Positions 8,680-17,316 of a stretch of 34,377 nt of DNA are shown here, piece by piece. This stretch comes from Patescibacteria group bacterium (GTDB lineage: Bacteria; Patescibacteriota; Minisyncoccia; Phycocordibacterales; UBA918): NCBI GenBank assembly GCA_015485575.1, contig WFTF01000065.1, positions 1 to 34,377 of the forward strand. The letters are read 5' to 3'. The stretch's first letter is position 1. Every line of letters starts with the position of its first letter. The translations under genes and the position numbers were made by a program. The notes below the pieces were generated by a model. The model was given only the letters and a program-made list of their open reading frames with translations. It searched no databases and was not told the origin of the DNA.

Positions 8680-10335
8680 ATGAAAATTTTAGGAATAAAC
8701 CAAGTGCCAGGCATAATTGGTTGGATGCACGATAGTGCCGCTGCTATTGTTGTTGATGGAAAGATCATTGCAACAGCGGAAGAGGAACGTTTCAACAGAA
8801 TCCGGCATGCAAGAGGTACCCCCAGATTGGCAATAAACTACTGTTTACAAGAAGCGGGGCTGAAAATGGCCGATCTTGATATTATTGCTATCGCCAACAA
8901 TCCCTACGCACCCATAAAGTTCCTGAGAATAAATCTGCATCCAATAAATTTCATACGAGATTTTGTGAATATCATTATTTTTCGGTGGTATAAGAAAAAT
9001 CTGGAAAAAGAGTCGGGGGCAAAGGTTATGTTTGTAGATCATCACCTCGCACATGCTGCAAGTGCTTTCTACTGTTCGGGGTATAATCAAGCGAACGTAC
9101 TTACTATAGACGGATCCGGAGAGACGGAGAGTTTTGCTTTTTTTATTGGAGAGAACAACACCTTGAGACGTGTATGGGACATACCACTTGGGACGGTTTT
9201 TTCAAAAAAGAAGTGGAACTCAATAGGAGGTGTGTATTCACGCCTTACTACATTTTTAGGTCTTGGAACACATGCTGAAGGAAAAACGATGGGGCTGGCA
9301 AGTTATGGTACTCCAGTCTACGACTTTTCCAAAATTTTAAACGTTAAGAAACATAACGATTTTGTTATTGATCGTCGTAATATAGAAGTGATATATAAAC
9401 ATCTCGAAAGAAAATCAGATGACTTACCTTTTACGCAAGGACAAAAAGATCTTGCAGCCAGTTTACAGAAAGCATTGGAAGACTCAGTGGTAAATCTGGC
9501 ACGAGAAGCATACAACCATACAAAAGTGAAAAACTTTGCTTTTGCTGGCGGTGTAACGCTTAATTGCAATGCAAATACACGGGTGTTACTGGAAGATTTT
9601 TGTGACCAGTTGTTTATACAACCTGCCGCAAATGACGGCGGGTTGGCACTGGGAGCAGCACTGGAACTTGCTGCAAGAAGTGGGGATAAACCAAATAGGA
9701 AACTTACTCATGCATACTATGGCCCGGGTTTTTCAAATGAATATATAGCAAAGGTCTTGAAAAATACAAAATTGCAATACGAGTATCATGAAGATATTGA
9801 GTCGGTAGTAGCAGATCTCTTGAGAGCGGGGTACATTGTTGGCTGGTTCCAGGGTAGGATGGAAATAGGACCCCGCGCGCTTGGTAATCGTTCCATTCTC
9901 GCCGATCCAACATTTGAGGGCATAAACGATAAGATTAATAAAGATGTAAAACATAGAGAAGTGTGGCGTCCTTTTGCGCCATCGGTAGCGGAAGAGGATG
10001 CCAGTCTGTATTTTGAAGGGGTAGATAAAACAGGAGAGAGTCCATTTATGCTCCATACATTTTATGTGCGGGAAGAATTTCAAGATACATTTCCCGCTAT
10101 TACCCACGTGGATAGGAGTAGTCGCATTCAGACAGTGAACGAACAGCAAAACAAACGTTACCACACACTATTGAAAAAGATGAAAGAGAGGTGTGGGCAC
10201 GCCATGGTATTGAACACTTCTTTCAATGACAAAGGAGAACCGATTGTATGTACTCCTCAGGATGCAATCCGTTGTTATTCATCAACAGGGATTGATGCAC
10301 TTGCGATAGGTAATTATCTGTTGAAGAAAGGATGA
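8680..10335 (+). CDS. carbamoyltransferase, NodU/CmcH family
   Basis: 551 residues, the usual family length. The N-terminal Kae1/ASKHA-like domain carries GWMHDSAAAIVVDGKII, ATAEEERFNRIRH, FVDHHLAHAASAF and NVLTIDGSGETES, which contain the His and Asp residues that bind metal and ATP. The C-terminal YrdC-like/NodU_C domain begins near GYIVGWFQGRMEIGPRALG and contains GNRSILADP and VLNTSFNDKGEPIV. These enzymes move a carbamoyl group from carbamoyl phosphate, through carbamoyl-adenylate, to a hydroxyl of a sugar (as in NodU and TobZ). Here it most likely O-carbamoylates a glycan residue. A TTG at 8674 is in frame, but ATG 8680 fits the -10 spacing. It is followed after 15 bases by the sulfotransferase. 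Confidence 0.93.
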   Translation: MKILGINQVPGIIGWMHDSAAAIVVDGKIIATAEEERFNRIRHARGTPRLAINYCLQEAGLKMADLDIIAIANNPYAPIKFLRINLHPINFIRDFVNIIIFRWYKKNLEKESGAKVMFVDHHLAHAASAFYCSGYNQANVLTIDGSGETESFAFFIGENNTLRRVWDIPLGTVFSKKKWNSIGGVYSRLTTFLGLGTHAEGKTMGLASYGTPVYDFSKILNVKKHNDFVIDRRNIEVIYKHLERKSDDLPFTQGQKDLAASLQKALEDSVVNLAREAYNHTKVKNFAFAGGVTLNCNANTRVLLEDFCDQLFIQPAANDGGLALGAALELAARSGDKPNRKLTHAYYGPGFSNEYIAKVLKNTKLQYEYHEDIESVVADLLRAGYIVGWFQGRMEIGPRALGNRSILADPTFEGINDKINKDVKHREVWRPFAPSVAEEDASLYFEGVDKTGESPFMLHTFYVREEFQDTFPAITHVDRSSRIQTVNEQQNKRYHTLLKKMKERCGHAMVLNTSFNDKGEPIVCTPQDAIRCYSSTGIDALAIGNYLLKKG

Positions 10336-10350
10336 GTAACTGATTATTTT

Positions 10351-11238
10351 ATGACTCAGAAAAAATTAGATTTCGTTGGAGTAGGATTTCCTCGTTGTGG
10401 TACTACCTGGCTTTCTAGGTGCCTCAGGGATCACCCAGAAATTGCTTTTGCTGAGGATAAAAATGGAAATTTCACAAAAGAACCCCATTTTTTTAATCGT
10501 GATTACGAATATCAAAAGGGGTTGCCTTGGTTTTTTGAGACGTACTTTAGTCATGCACAAGAAGGGCAGTTATGTGGTGAGTACACAACCACTTATTTTG
10601 AAAATGTCACTGCTTTGCAGAGAATCAAGGAGCATTTTCCGGATGTTAAAATAATTTTACAAATACGAAATCCTTATGACCGGGCATTTTCTCACTTTTT
10701 ATATAGAAAGAGAAAAGGGGGTAAACCAAAACAGTTCAAAGAACTGTTTAAAAATGATCCCCATAAAGTAGTTGAATGGGGGCATTACGAAAAATATATT
10801 AGACAGATTTTTGCACTGTTCCCGAGGGAAAATATTTTAGTGGTAAATCACGATGACCACAAGAAAGACTCGCAGAAGTACATAGAACAGGTATATTCTT
10901 TTTTAGGTGTGGATGCCATGTTTGTACCTGAGTCACTATATCAAGATATAAACCGGTCAAAAAATTTGCGATATTACTTCCCATGGTTTCAGTGGGTTTT
11001 TGCCCTACGCTATAAAGTTTTAGAGTATCAGCTAGGCAGGATTGCTGTAAAAACAATGAAAATTACAGGTATTGCGAGTATACTTATTTATCTAAGGGGA
11101 AAGAACATTAAGCCAAATGTTGACACCGATACTGAGTTTTTGTCTGACAGAGATCGAGAACGTCTCAAGGTCATATATAAGCCTAGTATTGAAGAGTTGG
11201 AAAAGTTCCTAAAAATTGATTTGACAGACTGGAAGTAA
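10351..11238 (+). CDS. sulfotransferase (PAPS-dependent)
   Basis: 295 residues. The 5'-phosphosulfate-binding loop is PRCGTTWL at residues 14-21, close to the N-terminus as expected. The 3'-phosphate-binding segment is RNPYDRAFSHF at 106-116 with the conserved Arg and Ser. A His/Lys-rich KEPHFFNRD stretch near residue 45 resembles the heparan-sulfate N-/O-sulfotransferase group (Sulfotransfer_1), and ILVVNHDD matches its later core strand. The enzyme moves sulfate from PAPS to a hydroxyl or amine, here probably of a glycan. No PAPS-making genes (ATP sulfurylase, APS kinase) are in the window, so the donor must be made or obtained elsewhere. It lies 15 bases from each neighbour, so it is probably in the same transcript. 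Confidence 0.9.
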   Translation: MTQKKLDFVGVGFPRCGTTWLSRCLRDHPEIAFAEDKNGNFTKEPHFFNRDYEYQKGLPWFFETYFSHAQEGQLCGEYTTTYFENVTALQRIKEHFPDVKIILQIRNPYDRAFSHFLYRKRKGGKPKQFKELFKNDPHKVVEWGHYEKYIRQIFALFPRENILVVNHDDHKKDSQKYIEQVYSFLGVDAMFVPESLYQDINRSKNLRYYFPWFQWVFALRYKVLEYQLGRIAVKTMKITGIASILIYLRGKNIKPNVDTDTEFLSDRDRERLKVIYKPSIEELEKFLKIDLTDWK

Positions 11239-11253
11239 TTAATAAATGAGCTT

Positions 11254-12126
11254 ATGACAAGGGTAAAAGTAATTGCAGGACACATAATTGCCATCTTTAA
11301 AAAAGAACATTTACCGTTAAAGAAACGAGCTGCTTTATGTTTCGGGTATCTACGAGTGACAGGAAAGAGATTTTTACTTGGTAGAATTCCATTTTTAGAT
11401 GGTATGACCGCCTCATTTTTAGGTTTTAAAATAAACGTAGGTCTGTTTTCTGACTTTTATTGGACTTTTGTTGAAATTTTTATTGAAGAAGATTATTACT
11501 TTGCCACCAATAATCCCCGCCCCCGTATCATAGATTGTGGTGCGAATATTGGTATCGCCACCTTGTATTTTAAGTGGTTATACCCCAAAGCGGAAATTGT
11601 GGCATTTGAAATAGAGCCTGACAACATAAAAATATATGAAAAGAATATAGAAAGTAACAAACTGAAAAATGTTACCTTGCATAAGAAAGCAGTAGGAGGT
11701 CATTCTGGTCCGGTAATACTTTACGGGAACAGGCGAGCAGGTACAATTTCCACAACACTGTTGGATGAACAGGTAAAAAAAGATCAGTCATATGAAGCGC
11801 ATTGTGTGGAGGTAGACATGGTGTTACTATCTAACTATATCCACGAGAGAATTGATTTTCTAAAGATGGATATTGAAGGTGCTGAATCTGATGTTTTTGT
11901 GGATTTAAGTGAAACGGGTACACTAAAATACGTTGAAAATACCACACTTGAATTTCATAGGTTTTCGTCCGGCGAGAATAAACTGTCCACCATCACCAAA
12001 GCATTAGAAGATTACAATTTTGATATTATTTTTCCACATAATTTTAATGCCCTATCAGAAGTTAAGCGATCTTATTATAACTACATGATTCGGGCAGGGA
12101 AGCGCAAGAGGAGTAAGTCTTTGTAA
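11254..12126 (+). CDS. FkbM family methyltransferase
   Basis: 290 residues. The FkbM signature is present: IIDCGANIGIATLYFKW (motif I, about residues 90-106), VAFEIEPDNIKIYEKNI for the adenosine ribose, VTLHKKAVGGHSGPVILY, and FLKMDIEGAESDVF, the diagnostic late motif. The first ~85 residues are basic and contain aromatic segments, perhaps an acceptor domain. Family members O-methylate hydroxyls in polyketides and sugars, and they often sit in glycan loci. It follows the sulfotransferase by 15 bases. A second FkbM protein lies at 18716. The acceptor is not identifiable. Confidence 0.88.
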   Translation: MTRVKVIAGHIIAIFKKEHLPLKKRAALCFGYLRVTGKRFLLGRIPFLDGMTASFLGFKINVGLFSDFYWTFVEIFIEEDYYFATNNPRPRIIDCGANIGIATLYFKWLYPKAEIVAFEIEPDNIKIYEKNIESNKLKNVTLHKKAVGGHSGPVILYGNRRAGTISTTLLDEQVKKDQSYEAHCVEVDMVLLSNYIHERIDFLKMDIEGAESDVFVDLSETGTLKYVENTTLEFHRFSSGENKLSTITKALEDYNFDIIFPHNFNALSEVKRSYYNYMIRAGKRKRSKSL

Positions 12127-12133
12127 CAAACAT

Positions 12134-13513
12134 ATGAAACACATATTTCTCATAATCTCAAAGGATATTATACGACGAAACATACTCGATACTGCTTTCT
12201 GGGGTACATTTCTTGAAAAATTGCCTCAAGAGGTTAGCATCGTGCTGATTGTCGATCAGGCAAGTGTAGAATCACTCAGAAAGACACATGAAAGCGATAG
12301 AGTAAGAGTTGAAGGATACATCAAGGGAGAACATGTTGGCTTTCAAAAGCTCTTAAACTTTTTGATTCGTACCGGTATTAACTCACATAGTACTCGTACG
12401 TACCGCAACCGCGCGCTTCGTCGAGGTAAAAGTTCATATGCTGGATATGCAGCGAAAGCAATTTTAGCGAACACTCTTGGTAGGTATGCCTGGTATAAGC
12501 ATGTTTTACGATCTTTGTTTACATACACTAAAGCCCCAAAGGCTGTGTATACGTTGTATGAAAAATATACACCGATTGCTGTTTTCGCCCCTTCGTTGAT
12601 AGATAGCGAGTTTGATGCACAGTTTGGGCGGGTAGCAAAACAAAAGAAAGTGCGGTTACTTGGTATGGTGCGTAGTTGGGATAACTTGAATAATCACGGG
12701 GTACTTTCGGTAGTGCCTGATGTATGGTATTTTCAAAATAACTTCTTGCGGGAAATGGCGGAAGAAATACAAGATATTGTTTTATCAAAGATTGAGGTGA
12801 GAAGAGTGGGGTTGCCACACTACGATGAGTATTATGATCCAACTCATATTGTCATTGATCGTGAATCTTTTTTTAACGGTTTAGGTCTTAGTCCGGAGAA
12901 GAAACTGATTTTACTGGGAGGGTCTGATTTTTACTACAGTGAAGATACCCTACCTAAAAAACTTAATGACGCGGTGGAAAAAGGACACATCCAGAAGGAA
13001 GTGCAGATTGTTTTTCGTCCGCATCCAGCACGTTTATTTTCACTTGAAGCATATCAATTAGAAAAGCTGCCTCACGTGATTTTAAATGATGCCTTTAGTG
13101 GAAAAGAGAAGTTTAAAGATACAGATGTATTTATCAATCTGATGTATCATGCGGATATTATTATTAATATCGCATCCACTTTGTCTATTGATGCCGCAGT
13201 GTTTGACACGCCGGCAATTTGTATAAACTTTGATGATGTTGAGAAAAAACTTTCATATTATGAATCGGTACATCGTCTCTATGATCATTTCGACCATTAT
13301 GAACGATTGGTCGCTACGGGTGGTGTGCGGACACCCGATAGTTTAGAACAGCTTATAGAAGATATAAATGCCTATCTTAATAATCCACAGATGGATGCAG
13401 AAGGCAGAAAGAAGATGATAGAAACATTTGTTGAACCGTTTGATGGTCGAGCAAGTGAACGTTTGGCGAACGCGATTGTCAATGATATACGACGTATAGT
13501 GCATGTACAATAA
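12134..13513 (+). CDS. GT-B-like glycan transferase (CDP-glycerol glycerophosphotransferase-like)
   Basis: 459 residues. The C-terminal half has the pattern of the GT-B/CDP-glycerol glycerophosphotransferase-like superfamily: KLILLGGSDFYYSEDTLP, VQIVFRPHPARL with the HP motif, then ADIIINIASTLSIDAAVFD, where the Ser/Thr and Asp contact the nucleotide, and a final helix. The middle segment LGMVRSWDNLNNHG is also typical of this group. I cannot tell whether the donor is a CDP-, CMP- or UDP-activated unit. It lies directly upstream of a NeuB-like synthase and near a CMP-sugar synthetase homologue, so a CMP-sugar donor is an attractive but unproven guess. A 9-bp inverted repeat begins at its last codons. 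Confidence 0.65.
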   Translation: MKHIFLIISKDIIRRNILDTAFWGTFLEKLPQEVSIVLIVDQASVESLRKTHESDRVRVEGYIKGEHVGFQKLLNFLIRTGINSHSTRTYRNRALRRGKSSYAGYAAKAILANTLGRYAWYKHVLRSLFTYTKAPKAVYTLYEKYTPIAVFAPSLIDSEFDAQFGRVAKQKKVRLLGMVRSWDNLNNHGVLSVVPDVWYFQNNFLREMAEEIQDIVLSKIEVRRVGLPHYDEYYDPTHIVIDRESFFNGLGLSPEKKLILLGGSDFYYSEDTLPKKLNDAVEKGHIQKEVQIVFRPHPARLFSLEAYQLEKLPHVILNDAFSGKEKFKDTDVFINLMYHADIIINIASTLSIDAAVFDTPAICINFDDVEKKLSYYESVHRLYDHFDHYERLVATGGVRTPDSLEQLIEDINAYLNNPQMDAEGRKKMIETFVEPFDGRASERLANAIVNDIRRIVHVQ

Positions 13514-13529
13514 AACCTTTTTGTACATG
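13502..13529 (+). repeat. 9-bp perfect inverted repeat between the GT-B gene and the NeuB-like gene
   Basis: CATGTACAA (13502-13510) and TTGTACATG (13521-13529) pair perfectly around a 10-base loop. The repeat spans the stop codon of the upstream gene. No T-tract follows, so it is not a standard terminator. It could be an operator, an mRNA processing or stability hairpin, or a weak terminator. Confidence 0.55.
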
Positions 13530-13555
13530 TGGTAGTTATATCAGGAAAAGAAATT

Positions 13556-14662
13556 ATGACTAAAGAGATGTCTCAAGAAGAAGCGAGAGAACTGTTTACT
13601 GATTTATTCGTCTTAGAACTCGCAAACAATCATTGGGGTAGTGTTGAACGAGGCAAACAAATTATTCGTGAGCACGGCGCTATTGTGAAGAAGCATGGTG
13701 TTAAAGCTGCTATCAAATTGCAATTCCGTGATACAGAAGGATTTGTGAAAAAGGAGTTTGAGGTGGATACGGTTGCCAGAGAGGGAGAAGTGGTGGAACC
13801 ACCAGGATCACCTTCACGCTACGTGAAAAAAACTATTGCAACGAGGTTGCAAAAAGAAGACTTTCGGGTTTTATTTGATGAAATACGAGCACATGGCATG
13901 CTGACCATGGCAACACCCTTTGACGAGAAAACAGTACAGTGGTGTGATGATTTCGATTTGGACTTAGTCAAAATATCAAGCCATGACGCAAGTACGCACA
14001 TTTTGGTTGATCATATTTTAGACTTGAAACGCCCCACAATAGTGTCAAACGGAGGCACGTGTATTGAAGATATAGACACATTGGTGCATCGTTTCAAACA
14101 GGTGAGCGTACCTCTGGCGATTAATCATTGTGTTTCTTTGTACCCCAGTGAGGACCATCATCTGGAACTCAATCAAATAGACTTTTTACGTAAACGATAT
14201 CCAGACCATGTCTTGGGTTTTTCAACACACGAGTACCGAGATTGGTATGCTTCAATGATGATGTCTTATGCAAAAGGGGCCCGAACGTGGGAGCGACATA
14301 TAGATATTGAAGATATGGAGGGAACTCCTGTTTCTAAGTATTGTTCATTACCACATCAAATTGACGAATGGTTTTCTGCATATAAAAAGGCAAAAATTAT
14401 GTGCGGACAGGAGGCATTGCACCCCCGCAAAATTCCCGATGAAGAAAAAAAATACGTACAAAGTGTAGCTCGAGGGATATATGCATTGCGGGACTTAAGA
14501 CCAGGCGATATACTTACTAAAAAAGGCTTGGGCGTTGACTATGAATTAGCAATTCCATTGCAAGAAGGTCAATATTCTGCACATGACCTCAATGAGCCCA
14601 TTACTGTTCAAAATAAGGTACAAAAGGGAAATCCTGTGTTAATAAAAAATAATTATGCTTAG
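13556..14662 (+). CDS. NeuB-like sialic/ulosonic acid synthase with SAF domain (divergent)
   Basis: 368 residues from the ATG at 13556, which has a weak AGGA nine bases upstream. A GTG at 13529 is in frame, but it lies in the inverted repeat. The NeuB-type TIM barrel is recognisable: FVLELANNHWGS (for the usual AEIGxNHNG), IKLQF, MATPFDEKTVQ, LDLVKISSHDAS, RPTIVSNGGT, INHCVSLYPSEDHH, LGFSTHE and WERHIDIE. The two metal-binding His of the family appear retained in STHE and ERH. The C-terminal SAF/antifreeze-like domain begins near SVARGIYALRDLRPGD. The family condenses PEP with ManNAc, ManNAc-6-P, mannose-6-P or a related sugar. Several substrate motifs differ from the norm, so the product is uncertain. 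It overlaps the next gene by 8 bases. Confidence 0.82.
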   Translation: MTKEMSQEEARELFTDLFVLELANNHWGSVERGKQIIREHGAIVKKHGVKAAIKLQFRDTEGFVKKEFEVDTVAREGEVVEPPGSPSRYVKKTIATRLQKEDFRVLFDEIRAHGMLTMATPFDEKTVQWCDDFDLDLVKISSHDASTHILVDHILDLKRPTIVSNGGTCIEDIDTLVHRFKQVSVPLAINHCVSLYPSEDHHLELNQIDFLRKRYPDHVLGFSTHEYRDWYASMMMSYAKGARTWERHIDIEDMEGTPVSKYCSLPHQIDEWFSAYKKAKIMCGQEALHPRKIPDEEKKYVQSVARGIYALRDLRPGDILTKKGLGVDYELAIPLQEGQYSAHDLNEPITVQNKVQKGNPVLIKNNYA

Positions 14663-15533
14663 AGACCAGAATATAATACTAAGGACACATTGGGGATTAT
14701 TGATATTTTTTTCCTCGGTGTTAACTGTTGGAGTAATTCAAATACTCAGGAGTATATTAGTGCAATTTGCAGTACCAAATATTATTGTCCTCCTTTTACT
14801 TGTAGTGGGACTAGTGTTGCTGGTATTAGGATTCTTTTTAACGAAACGTGCCCATTATGAAGTGTATCCAACACATGTGCAGGTATTTGGAGCGGTTATA
14901 AATGGTGTCCTTCTGGCGACTGCTTTAGTGATGTTGTTACTGTCAATACTCATTGCGCCTGGGACATCTTTGATGCTTATCGCACTTGCGAGTGCAATTG
15001 AATTTTTGGCAATTCGTCTATCCCAATCAAGACAACTGACTATCGCTCGTGTTTTTGCGCTGTTATTACTTATTGGTTCGATTTACATGACAGCGGTTAC
15101 CTCTCTATCGTTAGCAAAGCTCGTATATATTTTTATAGGCGCACTGGTTTTAAAAGAAGTATTTGGTCGTTATACTAAAACATATTTGCTTTCGTCCTGG
15201 GTGAATAGTATTTGGCACGGAGTAGTTTTTGTCGTGCTAGGTCTCGTTGGCGGATTGATCTGGCCAGTGAACGTAGCCCTGTCCGGGGTGTTGACCTTGC
15301 CGATTTGGGTTGGCTTTGTTGCGTTGAGTATAGGTGTGACGGTTGTGCTTCTACAATTTTTGAAGAGAAAAATCATAATTGCAGTTGGATATTTACAACA
15401 TAAAGTACAGTTATGGACATTATTGCTCGCCCTCGGTGCATATTGGTTTGCCGGTATAGAGGTAGTTCCAATTTTTTTATTGCTCATAGTATTGTATTCT
15501 GTATCAGAAAAAACATTATTCCCTAAAACATAA
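14655..15533 (+). CDS. polytopic membrane protein, unknown, possibly transporter-like
   Basis: 292 residues and strongly hydrophobic, with about 9-10 membrane helices. They include segments around residues 14-35, 40-62, 77-101 and 105-122, and further helices to the end. The size and helix count resemble 10-TM DMT/EamA-type transporters, but I see no family signature. The start overlaps the NeuB-like stop in the form ATGCTTAG, so translation is probably coupled to the synthase. The gene is enclosed between the synthase and the cytidylyltransferase, which suggests a role with the same sugar: export, import, or a membrane acceptor step. That role is inference from position only. Confidence 0.72.
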   Translation: MLRDQNIILRTHWGLLIFFSSVLTVGVIQILRSILVQFAVPNIIVLLLLVVGLVLLVLGFFLTKRAHYEVYPTHVQVFGAVINGVLLATALVMLLLSILIAPGTSLMLIALASAIEFLAIRLSQSRQLTIARVFALLLLIGSIYMTAVTSLSLAKLVYIFIGALVLKEVFGRYTKTYLLSSWVNSIWHGVVFVVLGLVGGLIWPVNVALSGVLTLPIWVGFVALSIGVTVVLLQFLKRKIIIAVGYLQHKVQLWTLLLALGAYWFAGIEVVPIFLLLIVLYSVSEKTLFPKT

Positions 15534-15543
15534 TCGGTATCAT

Positions 15544-16275
15544 ATGAAAGAAGAGAAGTATACATGTATTATTGCTGCACGCTATAAGTCTTCTCGATTT
15601 GAGGGGAAACCATTACATCCCATTCATGGAAAACCCATGATTCTTTGGGTTGCTGAACATGCAAATAGAGCAAATCGTGTCAAGGAAGCTATTGTTGCCA
15701 CAGATGATGAACGTATATATACCACAGTTGCTGATGCGGGATTTAAGGCCATGTATACCAGTGAAGATTGTCCGAACGGATCGGCACGAGTTGCAGAAGC
15801 TGTAAACAATTTGGATGATGAATGGGTATTTGAAATGCAGGGAGATCAACCGATGGTGACACCGGACATTATTGACGACTTCATTGAACGATCGGTTGCA
15901 GCAATTAAAAAAACTAACGATATACGGGTCATTATTCCATTCTCAGAAGCAACTCCAGAACATACTGCGTCACCCGATGTGGTAAAAGTCGTGGTAACAA
16001 AATCAAATCGCTTAGCATTTCAAACTCGTTTGCCGATTGAAACAGGGTATAGAACTCTTGGATTATATTTCTGGCATCGTGACGCATTGAACACCTTTGT
16101 AAGTAGTGACCGTTCCCCTGTAGAAATAGCAGAAGATAGCCATCCGATTCGCCTCTATATGAATGATATATATGTACATGGAATTAAGATTCAAGATACA
16201 TCATGGGTTGAAGTAGACCGCCCTCATCAAATTCAAGAGGTGGAGGAAGCAATGGAAAAACGTGGAATTGTGTAA
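15544..16275 (+). CDS. CMP-sugar synthetase, KdsB-like (3-deoxy-ulosonate cytidylyltransferase family)
   Basis: 243 residues, close to the ~250 of KdsB. The N-terminal nucleotide loop CIIAARYKSSRFEGKPL matches the KdsB pattern IPARYxSxRxPGKPL with P-to-A and P-to-E changes. GKPMILWVAEHA, EAIVATDDERI, CPNGSARVAEAV and EMQGDQPMV (usually QGDEP, metal-binding Asp) follow in family order. The late WVEVDRPHQIQEVEEAM keeps the second metal-site Asp. The family activates KDO or a related ulosonic acid with CTP to a CMP-sugar. Patescibacteria are not expected to make lipid A/KDO LPS, and the nearby synthase is NeuB-like rather than KdsA, so the real substrate may be another nonulosonate or octulosonate. 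No strong Shine-Dalgarno sequence is seen. Confidence 0.88.
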   Translation: MKEEKYTCIIAARYKSSRFEGKPLHPIHGKPMILWVAEHANRANRVKEAIVATDDERIYTTVADAGFKAMYTSEDCPNGSARVAEAVNNLDDEWVFEMQGDQPMVTPDIIDDFIERSVAAIKKTNDIRVIIPFSEATPEHTASPDVVKVVVTKSNRLAFQTRLPIETGYRTLGLYFWHRDALNTFVSSDRSPVEIAEDSHPIRLYMNDIYVHGIKIQDTSWVEVDRPHQIQEVEEAMEKRGIV

Positions 16276-16370
16276 ATTATACAAGTCAGTAGGAATGAGA
16301 AACAGTTAACCTTCCGATTGCTATCAGGTAAATTTCTAAATGGAGGTAGACTGTTAATATATTCCTATCT

Positions 16371-16378
16371 AAGGAGGT
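16371..16378 (+). promoter_or_regulatory. strong Shine-Dalgarno AAGGAGGT fixing the start at 16384
   Basis: AAGGAGGT ends 5 bases before the ATG at 16384, the ideal spacing. It rules against the upstream TTG at 16318 as the start. It is one of only a few strong Shine-Dalgarno sequences in the window. Confidence 0.8.
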
Positions 16379-16383
16379 TGCAC

Positions 16384-17310
16384 ATGCATAAAGATAAAAA
16401 ATATCCTTGGCAAATGTTTGCCGCAGGGGAAGGTGCGTTGAAGACAGTACATTTCTTCTTGTATAAATGGGGGATGATTGGGGTTACCAATGCTGCACCA
16501 CTCGCGTTCTTGTGGACAACTGTGGTTGGTACGATTCAAACCATAGTTGGCATTGTTCGATCGCAGTCATCTGGTAAAACACTGATCATATCTACAAGAC
16601 ATGTTGCGGGGGCAAGTTTGTTTGGGACAGTGGCGACATACATGACAGTATTGCCTGCATGGCTTTCAAGTTATGATGAAATTGGTCCATCGATTTTTCC
16701 GTTTATGACTGCTGTGGGTATCCTTCCGGGGTTGCTCTTTGATTTTCAGGAAGGACAGAGGCGCAATCCGTTTCGTGCAGTACTTGGTATTGGGGTGTTT
16801 TTGGTAGGTGTTGGAGCGTACTTTGACTTCAATTTTTCCTCCTCATTTGTCTCTTGGCAAATGGTGTTAGCGTTTACGTTTGCAGTGGCTGCAGCGATCA
16901 ATGAGCAGATTGCACGACGTACTGGATTAGGAGCAGTTGATCCATTTATAATGCAGTTTTGGGTTGGTATGTCTACGGTCATCACCTGTCTGCTATTCAT
17001 CGGTGGATTATTTGGTCTTGGACTTATGTCACTGCACACTATTTTTTCAATCACTGTATTCTACTGGGGACTCTTTGTCCTTTTTGGTGTCTTGATCGTC
17101 CCCTCCATCTTTTGCAAGGTCACCGCGTATGAAGAAGGGAGGGGAGAGGGCAGTATTGTGTCCAAGAAGGTGGTAATGTTAGGTGTCCTTCTCACCCTTT
17201 CACTATTGGTGGAATGGTTATTCTTCGGGATTGATAGAAACCTTTGGACGACATTGTTGTTCTTGGGTTCTACAGTCCTGAGTTACAAATTGCTTGATGT
17301 GACAAAATAA
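16384..17310 (+). CDS. DMT/EamA-like membrane transporter (putative)
   Basis: 308 residues with about ten membrane helices. The first half ends with PFMTAVGILPGLLFDFQEGQ, then RAVLGIGVFLVGVGAYFDF. This pattern, a helix then a short loop then a glycine-rich helix, recalls the end of an EamA repeat in drug/metabolite transporters. A second set of helices follows. DMT members export or exchange small molecules, including nucleotide sugars and amino-arabinose lipids. The perfect Shine-Dalgarno sequence makes the start secure. Its place between the KdsB-like gene and the HAD phosphatase, in the same direction as the other membrane protein at 14655, suggests work on the same sugar. A terminator follows immediately, so this ends a transcript. 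Confidence 0.65.
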   Translation: MHKDKKYPWQMFAAGEGALKTVHFFLYKWGMIGVTNAAPLAFLWTTVVGTIQTIVGIVRSQSSGKTLIISTRHVAGASLFGTVATYMTVLPAWLSSYDEIGPSIFPFMTAVGILPGLLFDFQEGQRRNPFRAVLGIGVFLVGVGAYFDFNFSSSFVSWQMVLAFTFAVAAAINEQIARRTGLGAVDPFIMQFWVGMSTVITCLLFIGGLFGLGLMSLHTIFSITVFYWGLFVLFGVLIVPSIFCKVTAYEEGRGEGSIVSKKVVMLGVLLTLSLLVEWLFFGIDRNLWTTLLFLGSTVLSYKLLDVTK

Positions 17311-17316
17311 CATCAT

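Noticed and set aside
9733-10164. 143-residue minus-strand open frame inside the carbamoyltransferase
   Set aside because: It is a shadow of a strongly conserved gene, with no domain.
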